A DNA stretch of 64,000 nt from an uncultured Oxalobacter sp. (GTDB taxonomy: Bacteria; Pseudomonadota; Gammaproteobacteria; Burkholderiales; Burkholderiaceae_D): contig CAKRSU010000001.1 of the NCBI GenBank assembly GCA_934401755.1, positions 105,871 through 169,870 on the forward strand, in the 5' to 3' direction. This document shows, in pieces, positions 57,143 through 64,000 of this stretch. The position numbers and the translations under genes are program-made. A model generated the notes under the pieces. It was not told the DNA's origin. It did no database searches and saw nothing but the letters and a program-made list of their open reading frames with translations. The number at the start of each line of letters is the position of its first letter. Within the stretch, counting starts at the first letter, position 1.

Positions 57143-57465
57143 TTAAATCTATTAAAACAAATAGTTACTTATGAAATAAACATCCGATCACGCTTATTAA
57201 TAAATATCTCTTTTTAGCAATATCCGATTATCCAAACAAGCTCTGAAATTATCCCCCAAAAACTAGGGCACTAATCCATCAATTACAGAGATATATTCGG
57301 AAAAGCAATTAATTCATGCGATCGGATTCTTTCCTTTGAAGCATGCACTTTGCTCACTTCTAAACTTCTTATCCGAGATGGTCATTAAAAATAAGCTGGA
57401 GCAGGATGTTGTTCTATAGAAATACATTTCAAAACTGACTAAAACAATCTATTTTCTGCCAATGG
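57143..57465. other. Intergenic stretch upstream of hipB
   Basis: About 320 AT-rich bases, with no recognisable gene, between the glycosyltransferase remnant and the hipB control region. Confidence 0.4.
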
Positions 57466-57472
57466 TTCAATT

Positions 57473-57490
57473 TATCCCTTAAAAAGGGTA
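57473..57490 (+). promoter_or_regulatory. HipB operator, site 1
   Basis: TATCC-N8-GGGTA, one mismatch from the known HipB operator TATCC-N8-GGATA. It overlaps a possible -10 box TAAAAT (57489-57494). Confidence 0.6.
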
Positions 57491-57500
57491 AAATGACTTT

Positions 57501-57518
57501 TATCCTTTAGAGGGGTTA
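57501..57518 (+). promoter_or_regulatory. HipB operator, site 2
   Basis: TATCC-N8-GGTTA begins 28 bases after site 1 and ends 4 bases before the hipB start codon. Paired sites fit autorepression by dimeric HipB. Confidence 0.55.
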
Positions 57519-57522
57519 AATC

Positions 57523-57768
57523 ATGAAAATCACTTCTCCTCAAGCACTAGCAACTGCCCTAAAAGACTATCGGAAACGCCATCATTGGTCTCAACAACAT
57601 GTTGCTGATCTCGTTGGCATCAAGCAAACAACCGTCTCAGCTTTTGAATCTCATCCAGAAAAGGCAAAGATTGAAACGATGTTCAAGATTTTAGCATCGC
57701 TTGGTCTGGAACTACAGACAGCAGAACGTGGCAAAGCTACCAATAAGGGATGGAAGGAAGAATGGTAA
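57523..57768 (+). CDS. hipB: HipB-like antitoxin, XRE helix-turn-helix
   Basis: An 81-residue DNA-binding protein with a clear HTH: LKDYRKRHHWSQQHVADLVG, IKQTTVSAFESHPEKAKIET, MFKILASLGLELQ. It matches HipB in length and sequence pattern. HipB neutralises the HipA kinase and represses the operon. It overlaps the hipA fragment by 7 bases. Since hipA is truncated, HipB survives as an orphan repressor. Confidence 0.85.
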   Translation: MKITSPQALATALKDYRKRHHWSQQHVADLVGIKQTTVSAFESHPEKAKIETMFKILASLGLELQTAERGKATNKGWKEEW

Positions 57769-58001
57769 CAGATACACTGACAATAGCGATGAATGGCATT
57801 CTTGTCAGCTATCTCAAACGCCAGTCAAATGGAGCCATGTCTTTTCAATATGATACCAACTGGTTGAACCGCCCAAGCAGTCGCCCTGTTTCTCTATCGC
57901 TGCGATTGAGAAAACAACCTTATACAGGATCTATTGTCTACAATTTCTTTGAAAACCTTTTGCCAGACTATCGAAAAAAATACAAGAGTCTTCTAGAGTA
58001 A
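57762..58001 (+). pseudogene. hipA: hipA toxin, N-terminal fragment
   Basis: About 79 residues matching the HipA N-subdomain 1: TIAMNGILVSYLKRQSNGA, SFQYDTNWL, SRPVSLSLRL, VYNFFENLLPD. After LLPD the frame runs into unrelated residues and a stop at the edge of the IS3-family element. The kinase domain is missing here and is not found on the other side of the element. Start chosen at 57762 with AAGGAAG upstream; ATG 57750 is possible. Confidence 0.85.
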
Positions 58002-58020
58002 CATCGTAACCCTCCCCGTT

Positions 58021-58775
58021 TTAGTAACAAGTAAAATGAGAGACATATCCCTGGTTGAGTTGTAAAAATTGCTTCGGTGCTAGGTTACTCAACGATTCAT
58101 GCGGTCGGATTTCATTGTATTCAACCATCCAATTGGCTGTTAGATTTCTAACCTCATCCAATGTTCTGAACAGGTATCTGCCCAAAATTTCGCTTCTATA
58201 TGATCGGTTAAACCGTTCTATATAGCCGTTTTGCATGAGTCTGCCTGGTTGGATGTATGTCAAGCGTATGTTCCGTTTTTCGGCCTATGTCGCCAAATTA
58301 ATCGAGATGAATTTGGACCCGTTGTCCATGCGTATCCTCTGCAGACATCCTCGGTATTCAATGAACTGGTCAAGTACTCTTATGATACGTTGTGTTGGTC
58401 AGCTCAAATCGATCTCTATGGCCAGTATCTCTCGGTGATTAGTCGTCAATGACGTTGAATGTCCTAAAGCGTTTCTTATTGCTGAGTGCATCGTTCATGA
58501 AGTCCATTGACCAGCAGATGTTTTGATTTAACGGAATAGCTAGTGGTTGTGGCAGTCTATTGGGTATCTGTTTCTTTCCTTTTTTCCTGAGGTTGAGTCT
58601 TAATGCACAATATATTGGATCAATGTACGGAGAAGGTCCGATATTTTTTCGTCGTACGGTGTTTTTACCTGATATCAGTAGATTGAAAGGCTGATGCCAA
58701 CAATACGGCAGATCCTTCTTTCACTGGCATTGAATTTCTGTTTGAGATGAACGACTGCTTTTCGTCTTTCATTAA
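58021..58775 (-). pseudogene. IS3-family OrfB transposase, multiple stops
   Basis: From the N-terminus (NERRKAVVHLKQKFNASERR) to the end (SLSNLAPKQFLQLNQGY) the IS3 OrfB pattern can be followed: RMDNGSKFISINLAT, TYIQPGRLMQNGYIERFNRS, NWMVEYNEIRPHESL. In-frame TGA and TAG codons interrupt it around 58.3-58.4 kb, and another near 58.68 kb. Catalytic Asp and Glu are still readable. Confidence 0.75.
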
Positions 58776-58781
58776 CACTTA

Positions 58782-59044
58782 GCACTTTTTTTCAACAAGT
58801 TCCTTAAGCATTGGGTTGTCAAGACTTAGGTCAGCATACATCCGTTTGAGACGAGCGTTTTCTTGTTCAAGTTCTCGCAGTTGTTTTAAATCCGATGGCT
58901 GCATTCCACCGTACTTGGACCGCCATTGGTAAAATGTGGCATCTGATAAGCATTGTTCCCGACAAACTTCTCTTACTCTCTACCTAGTTCTACTGTTTTC
59001 TGTATGTTCAATATCTGTGTTTCGCTAAATTTTGAGCGTTTCAT
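58782..59044 (-). pseudogene. IS3-family OrfA, frameshifted
   Basis: MKRSKFSETQILNIQKTVEL opens the frame, an in-frame TAA breaks it, and the shifted continuation SDATFYQWRSKYGGMQPSDL and ENARLKRMYADLSLDNPMLK is typical of OrfA with its leucine-zipper region. Confidence 0.75.
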
Positions 59045-59103
59045 TTTTTCTCCCCTTGTTTTTTGATGATCTCTATTTTTTATGGGCCTATTTTTGGACA
59101 GCG

Positions 59104-59265
59104 ACCAATTCTTTGATTAATTCAGATTAGTCTAAACATAAAAATAAACTATTTTCCCAAAATCCATAAAAATTTTATATGATTAATTTCTTAAGTCTAA
59201 GGCATACATACTTTAATCAAAATATTCTTTATATTCTATATTGGACTTTTTTGATACCTTTCTAA
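59104..59265. repeat. Duplicated segment, copy B
   Basis: Matches 56902-57060. It starts inside a degenerate sel1 5' end (the frame has a stop within six codons), continues through the spacer and ends in the intact GT2 3' end. The left boundary coincides with the IS3-family element end. Confidence 0.8.
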
Positions 59266-60292
59266 TTCGCAATAACATATACCACTCAAGAAGGAAAAAT
59301 GGCCAATTTTTCATTCTAGAAAAATAACGACGATTCTTTTTTTCGGATAATTTATATTTAAATTCCTTTACAATATTGAGATTAAATATAATTGTTTGTT
59401 TAAGTTGTTCTCGTGATTCATTATGATAAAAACCTCTCTTAATTTTTCTATATAAAGAATTAATGAATCCTTCATATATAAGAGATTGTGCAAATGGGCT
59501 AAATCGCTTATATTCTTCTGTTCTTTGAAGAATACGTGAATATGTTTCAAATCCCTGTAGTGTTTTGCTTGAATGTGATAAAGAAGATTTTCTTAAACGA
59601 TACTGATAATGTGTTATCGAAACAGTAATGCAAGATTTAATATAAGGAAGAATATTAATAAACCAATCTTGGTCCTCTGCAGTTTTTAACGTCTCATCAA
59701 AATACATTCCAATAACACTATCAAGAACAAAAAACTTATTACCTAGCAACCGTCCATAATCAAATTTATTGCTCTTATTTTTAAAATAAAAATTTGCAAT
59801 ACCATCTGTATCTATCAAAATATCAGGAAATGGATCATCGCAGAGTGGATATGTTTTATTTTTATCAAAAGGGATGTATGGACACATTGCCATATCTGCT
59901 TGCATTTTTATGATTGCATCTGTCATGGCAAATAAAAAATTCTGAGGAATACAATCATCAGGATCAATAAAGTACAAAAATGAAAATCTACTCCGTTCAT
60001 TAAAAACTATACTAAGCGCAGTATTACGTGCAGAACTTACACCACCATTTTTCTTATGTATAACTATTATTCTCTTGTCTTTTAAGGCATATCTATCCAA
60101 TATTTCACCCGAATGATCCGTTGAACCATCATCAATAGCAAAAATAACAAAATCCTTATAAGTTTGCGATAAAATAGAATCAAGGCACTCAGATAAATAA
60201 CATTCTACGTTATAAACTGGGACGATTATAGCAATATTCAAGCATTGATTTTGCGATCTAATTGCATAATCAATATTATTTTTATTATTCAT
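59213..60292 (-). CDS. Glycosyltransferase family 2
   Basis: A 359-residue GT-A enzyme: IAIIVPVYNVECYLSECLDS, FAIDDGSTDHSGEIL, HKKNGGVSSARNTAL, and the metal-binding YFIDPDDCIPQNF. The C-terminal ~100 residues are Lys/Arg-rich (RRYFSRMKNWPFFLLEWYML), suggesting membrane association. Donor unknown. It is the last gene of the 60-64 kb minus-strand glycan cluster; a second, mostly deleted copy of its 3' end lies at 57.0 kb. Confidence 0.87.
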   Translation of the reverse strand: MNNKNNIDYAIRSQNQCLNIAIIVPVYNVECYLSECLDSILSQTYKDFVIFAIDDGSTDHSGEILDRYALKDKRIIVIHKKNGGVSSARNTALSIVFNERSRFSFLYFIDPDDCIPQNFLFAMTDAIIKMQADMAMCPYIPFDKNKTYPLCDDPFPDILIDTDGIANFYFKNKSNKFDYGRLLGNKFFVLDSVIGMYFDETLKTAEDQDWFINILPYIKSCITVSITHYQYRLRKSSLSHSSKTLQGFETYSRILQRTEEYKRFSPFAQSLIYEGFINSLYRKIKRGFYHNESREQLKQTIIFNLNIVKEFKYKLSEKKNRRYFSRMKNWPFFLLEWYMLLRIRKVSKKSNIEYKEYFD

Positions 60293-60321
60293 TATAAATT
60301 TGAAAGTTATATTTTTTACTT

Positions 60322-61185
60322 TTACAAAATATCAAAAGGAAATGTATTAAGTAATGCATTTTTACCCCCCCTTAAATTTTTTACATCACATGGTTGGTAA
60401 CTGGCTATTTTCTTAATAGATTCACTATTTAGTTCAGAAAATTCAAGAGGTTTTTGGCTTTCCTGATAAGCTCCGAGAAAATAATCTTCAAATTTCATTT
60501 CCTCATCTTTATGAATTGGCTTATTGTTAATACGAATCCATTGAGCAGGAATTCCATAAGCCTGAGCAACAATAATGCCGTGTAATGATGTTGAAAATAT
60601 CCTCTGGCAAGAACATACTTCATCAATAAATTGCTCAATATCCTTAAAACTCTGGCGATTAATCGATATAAGACAAATATCCTTATCATTACACTCACAA
60701 AGATTAATAGAAATATTCGAATGTGATTGATGTAGAATTAATCCGATTTGATGCTTTTTCACATAACTAGACTGATAATAATCAGGAAGGAGAATCGCCG
60801 GATCTCCAAAAATATTAGGGCAAGCATAACCATTCTTTATAAGAAGATTCCGAGTAATTGGTCCACGAACTGCACGTATATCTGGTTGCTTATAATGGAA
60901 AAATAGCGATTTTAATTTTTTATTTAAAGGAAACCATTTTACTGATTTACAAGGAATATTTCTGTGACCAAAAGAACCTTTAGTCAAAGTGCCAGTCCCC
61001 CACACAGTAAAACTATGATGCAATAGATCATCTGATAGTAATGATCCAATTGCAACCAACTTAACTGAAGAATATTCACGTTGACTTATATAGCGTACTT
61101 TTACCTTTGTTATTTTTTCTACTAAATAGGGTGACAATTCATCACCTAGATTACTATGTCCATGCCACCAGTATAATGGAATCAT
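60322..61185 (-). CDS. Polysaccharide pyruvyl transferase family protein
   Basis: A 287-residue protein with the family landmarks PLYWWHGHSNLGDELSPYLV at the N-terminus, VAIGSLLSDD, VWGTGTL, DIRAVRGPITRNLL, IFGDPAILLPDYY and RIFSTSLHGIIVAQAYGIPA. Family enzymes add pyruvate ketals or transfer other groups to polysaccharide sugars. Target inferred to be the glycan built by the flanking transferases. Confidence 0.85.
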   Translation of the reverse strand: MIPLYWWHGHSNLGDELSPYLVEKITKVKVRYISQREYSSVKLVAIGSLLSDDLLHHSFTVWGTGTLTKGSFGHRNIPCKSVKWFPLNKKLKSLFFHYKQPDIRAVRGPITRNLLIKNGYACPNIFGDPAILLPDYYQSSYVKKHQIGLILHQSHSNISINLCECNDKDICLISINRQSFKDIEQFIDEVCSCQRIFSTSLHGIIVAQAYGIPAQWIRINNKPIHKDEEMKFEDYFLGAYQESQKPLEFSELNSESIKKIASYQPCDVKNLRGGKNALLNTFPFDIL

Positions 61186-61210
61186 AACTTTATACTATTC
61201 TTTCTCTTTT

Positions 61211-62410
61211 TTAACTTTCATCATTCAAAAAAAGCTGAATTCTTGCCAGTACATCACTTACCTCAATGGCATCCATGCATGGCACGTTTCCTCTTTTTGA
61301 AACCGCACATTTCTCTCTCCAATTGGGTGTCATCCAATCACATGGGTATTTACAAGTTCTCTTTGAGATATTGATGTTTTCGGGATAACCGAGATAGGTT
61401 TCATCTGTCGGCCCAAATAGGACAACGCTCGGTTTTCTGGACAGGAAATGGCGAAGATGGACCATTCCTCCTTCTAAATCGATGTGTAATTTGGCATGCG
61501 ATAGCAGGACTAGGAGTTCTTGGAAGGTGGTTTTTCCTCTTAGATCAATATCTGTGTGTTTGATGGGTTCGCATTTCGCATTGCCAAGTTGAATAATTTT
61601 AAGATTTGGTGCAATTGTTTTTATTTGTTGGGTTAATTGGTGGTATTTTTCAAGGGACCAAAGGCGTGTAGATGTGTTTCTCTTGCCGGTACCTTTGATG
61701 TCTTCTTCGCCAACGCCTCGTTGGAGGGTGATGTAGGTATCTGGGGTAATATTGAGTTGTTTGAGAATTGCTTCTGCTTCAGGATTGTAATGAATTCTGA
61801 AGTTTGAAGGGGATGTCAGCAGTTGATGGGTGACATCAGCTTGTGTTTCTCGATTTAATCCGATTTGTTCTGAATAGCATTTGCCCAGAAAGTCGTTATA
61901 GGGCATGTGTTCGAACAGGATGAAGTGTTCTTGTTGGAATGTGATGATGTTTTTGCAATAGGTATAGAAGGTCTTTGAGATGTTTTGGATGTGTTCGTTC
62001 CAAAAGAGAATGCGTGGAAAGCGAGCCAATTGCAAAATGACATCATATTCGGCATTTGTTTGTTCGGTGACGATTTGATGGATGAAGGTTTGTCCATAGA
62101 GTAGCGGAGAAACGGGGGCTTTTGCCGAAACATGAATGATGAGGTGATTCCCCATGTGTTGTTTCATTTTGTAGAGGTATTGTAAGGCAATAACGACATC
62201 GCCAATACCGCCTGGTATATCCACAAGTAGGGAGATGGTGTTGGGTGTTTTTTGTTTGTCTGTATTTGTTGGTGTTTGTTTGATGCTTTTTTCTCGACGC
62301 ATCAGGTATTTCAATGACATCCAAATGAGTTTGGCCGCTGTTTTTTTCGCAGAGCCCATTTGTTGTCCTTTTTGTAGGTAGCGCAAGACTTCGTTTTTGT
62401 AGTCAAACAT
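61211..62410 (-). CDS. Glycosyltransferase family 9-like
   Basis: A 399-residue GT-B protein: LLVDIPGGIGDVVIALQYLY near residue 60, ITLQRGVGEEDIKGTGKRNT, LWSLEKYHQLTQQI, and KLHIDLEGGMVHLRHFLSRK with VVLFGPTDETYLGYP. This is the heptosyltransferase-type fold; DLEGG replaces the more usual DSG/DTS before the His. AGGAGG precedes the ATG at 62410, and the start overlaps the upstream GT4 gene by 8 bases. Coding strand is C/A-rich through most of the gene. Confidence 0.75.
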   Translation of the reverse strand: MFDYKNEVLRYLQKGQQMGSAKKTAAKLIWMSLKYLMRREKSIKQTPTNTDKQKTPNTISLLVDIPGGIGDVVIALQYLYKMKQHMGNHLIIHVSAKAPVSPLLYGQTFIHQIVTEQTNAEYDVILQLARFPRILFWNEHIQNISKTFYTYCKNIITFQQEHFILFEHMPYNDFLGKCYSEQIGLNRETQADVTHQLLTSPSNFRIHYNPEAEAILKQLNITPDTYITLQRGVGEEDIKGTGKRNTSTRLWSLEKYHQLTQQIKTIAPNLKIIQLGNAKCEPIKHTDIDLRGKTTFQELLVLLSHAKLHIDLEGGMVHLRHFLSRKPSVVLFGPTDETYLGYPENINISKRTCKYPCDWMTPNWREKCAVSKRGNVPCMDAIEVSDVLARIQLFLNDES

Positions 62411-64000
62411 GGCGCCTCCTGTTTGCGAGGTTGTTGGCAATTCTTTGGTTTTCGAGGTATTTGTTGTGGTAATGCGCTTGCCGTTTTCCTGTGGTGAGTG
62501 TTGATAGTATGCGGTATTTGATGGTCTTTATTTGTTGGTTGATTTTGTTCGGCTGTTTTTGTTGAGCTAGGCAGCCGATTTCATATTGGGCAAAGAGTGT
62601 GTTTAGAAAGCATTTGAGGTCTGTTTGTTCGGTTGTTGGTGTGTTTTGTGTTGTTTTGTTCTGTGCGATGGCTTGAAATAGGTGATGCCAAGCTTGTGTT
62701 TGGTTATAGGCAAAAAAGGGTTGAATGGATTCATTCGCTTCTTTGGCTAGTTTTTGGCAGTAGGTGTCGTTTTTTAGTAGTTGGACGATGGCTTGTGCAG
62801 CTTGTCGGATATTGCGTTGTTGAACGATGATGGCACCTTTGCCATTTTTTAGGATTTCAAGGTATGGCATGTCGTAGGTAACAAGGGGAATGCCATAGGT
62901 TTTGGATTCGACAATTGCCATGGAAAAGGATTCATACGATGAGGTGATGAGATGAATCCGGGTTTGACGGTAGTATTTGTCGACGTTTAGGGTATGGTCT
63001 TGCCAATGGATGTTGTTTTGTAGTTGGTTTTTCCGGATGTAGTTTTTAATTTCTTTGACTGCACCCGGACGATCTTCACTCCCAAGTAGGATCATTTGGG
63101 CTTTGGGGCAATGGGCACAAACTTGTTTCATGATTTCTAATGCATCATGGTAGTTTTTTGATTGACGTTCGAGTCGTCCAATCCAGAGGATTTGTTGGTT
63201 TTGGGTGATGTCTTTAATGGGATTTCCATGGTTTTCGATGGGATTGGGCAGGTATTGAACATGACATCCCATGGTTTGGTAGAAGGTTTGTTCCATGGTG
63301 GAAAGGACGATGAGTTGATCGGCCAATCGGTAGATTTTGGGGTAATGCGCCACTCTGGGGTTGAGGTGGTTCATTTCTTGTACGGTAAGTTGGTGCCGTA
63401 TGACGATGGTTTTGATGCTTAATGTGTTTAATAGGATGAGGTCTTACAAGATGGTTGGCCCCGATGAGTCATGATGAATGAAGCAATCAACGGTGTGTTT
63501 TTGGCAGATTTTTTGGAGTTGTTCGATTCTGCCCTCTTCGATGTTTCGAGGTAGGGTTATCCGTATGACTCGAGGATCTAGGGGGTAATCTTTTTCTTTG
63601 TCGATCAGGGCGGTGATGAGTATGACGGTCAGCCCTAGTTCGAGGTAATGAGGAATTTGCAGGCTGATGACGCGTTCAACACCTCCTTGATGGAGTCTTG
63701 GGTAGAAGATGGCGATGGTTTTGATGGGGACTACGGGTTTTTCTGGGAATGTGATGTTCTCAATGTGTCCGAGCAATTGGGTTTCTGTTAGGTTGTCTGC
63801 GAGCAGTTGTTTGGCTTGTTCAAGGGTGAGGCCGGGTTTAACAGGTGTTGAAACACGAGATGGTGTAGAAACGCTGTCTGGTGTGTCAGTATCTGTTAAA
63901 GCGCAAAGGGATAGGTTTTTAATGGCTTTGGTTTTGATAAGTTGGTTTTTGTAGTACTGGCGTTGTTGTTCCCAATAGTCTTTTTTCTCATTTTGGCTGA
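62403..64000 (-). pseudogene. GT4 glycosyltransferase with an in-frame stop (partial, runs off window)
   Basis: One continuous minus-strand frame runs from the window end to 62403 and is interrupted only by a TAA at 63444-63446. Upstream of the stop: a Gln/Lys-rich leader (LEQAKQLLADNL) and the GT4 N-domain TIAIFYPRLHQGGVERVISL. Downstream after 23 codons: MNHLNPRVAHYPKIYRLADQ, ILWIGRLERQSKNYHDALEI, MILLGSEDRPGAV, and LITSSYESFSMAIVESKTYG, the GT4 C-domain with its E-x7-E. The stop could derive from CAA by one change. Either a recent pseudogene, a sequence error, or a protein made in two parts from the ATG at 63374. Confidence 0.8.

Larger units (their letters stand above)
58003..59100 (-). 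mobile_element. IS3-family element (IS407-like), decayed
   Basis: About 1.1 kb with orfA and orfB on the minus strand. One end reads CGCTGTCCAAAAATAGG (on the minus strand, near 59.09 kb); the other is near 58.00 kb beside hipA. Both reading frames carry stops and shifts. End sequences were not matched to each other by eye. Confidence 0.75.

Noticed and set aside
59104-59139. A second functional sel1 gene
   Set aside because: Only ~12 codons of the 5' end remain and the frame has a stop; the rest is replaced by the IS3-family element.
63374-63776. Two separate glycosyltransferase genes
   Set aside because: Both are in the same frame and make up the two halves of one GT4 enzyme, separated only by a TAA codon.
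1-64000. CRISPR arrays, rRNA or tRNA genes, classical riboswitches
   Set aside because: No regularly spaced repeats, rRNA segments, cloverleaf genes or known riboswitch cores were seen on reading; a tRNAscan/Infernal run would be decisive.

Overview
The window is an AT-rich, gene-dense stretch of a Gram-negative proteobacterial chromosome. Lipid A and LPS-core functions (an MsbA-type exporter end, a YejM/PbgA-like sulfatase-fold protein, WaaP, heptosyltransferases), an NtrB/NtrC/GlnA block and the run nadD-rsfS-rlmH-maf-rng point to a gammaproteobacterium of the Xanthomonadales/Cardiobacteriales side or a low-GC betaproteobacterium. YrbL, YejM and WaaP homologues favour the gamma side. The species cannot be fixed from sequence alone.

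Layout: 1-20.9 kb is a surface-polysaccharide region. It holds msbA (end only), yejM-like, yrbL, manC-manB (GDP-mannose), GT9, GT4, waaP, pgi, rmlA, GT2, then a minus-strand run of unusual glycosyltransferases (including a GT25-GT8 fusion), a TarI/IspD-type cytidylyltransferase and rmlB, rmlD, rmlC. Together the rml genes give a complete dTDP-L-rhamnose pathway and manC/manB most of GDP-mannose synthesis. 21-50 kb is mainly housekeeping: prfB with its programmed +1 frameshift, lysS, an FAD protein, an NlpC/P60 hydrolase, a CapA-like protein, a collapsed IS200/IS605 element, ntrC-ntrB-glnA with a candidate sigma-54/NtrC control region, a CinA/MoaB-like protein, FKBP, radC, ispH, yebC, purD, nadD to rng, waaF-dnaE and a RhlE-type helicase.

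50-59 kb is accessory: a BASS-type transporter, two lipoproteins, a SpoT-like HD protein, two histidine-rich secreted miniproteins separated by an IS30 scar, a cysteine-poor thioredoxin-like protein, a three-module beta-helix protein, a Sel1 protein, and a hipBA locus whose hipA is cut short at a decayed IS3-family element. Part of a sel1-glycosyltransferase segment is present twice around this hipBA/IS3 insert. 59.2-64 kb is a second glycan cluster (GT2, pyruvyltransferase-like, GT9, and a GT4 gene with an in-frame stop that runs off the window).

The most unusual points are the GT25-GT8 fusion, the duplicated sel1/GT2 segment around hipBA-IS3, the internally deleted IS605 element that kept the TnpB nuclease residues, the triple-module beta-helix protein, and a set of minus-strand glycan genes (pgi, rmlBDC, 61-64 kb) with a coding strand much richer in A and C than neighbouring genes. 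No CRISPR array, rRNA or tRNA was recognised. I found no convincing wholly new system.
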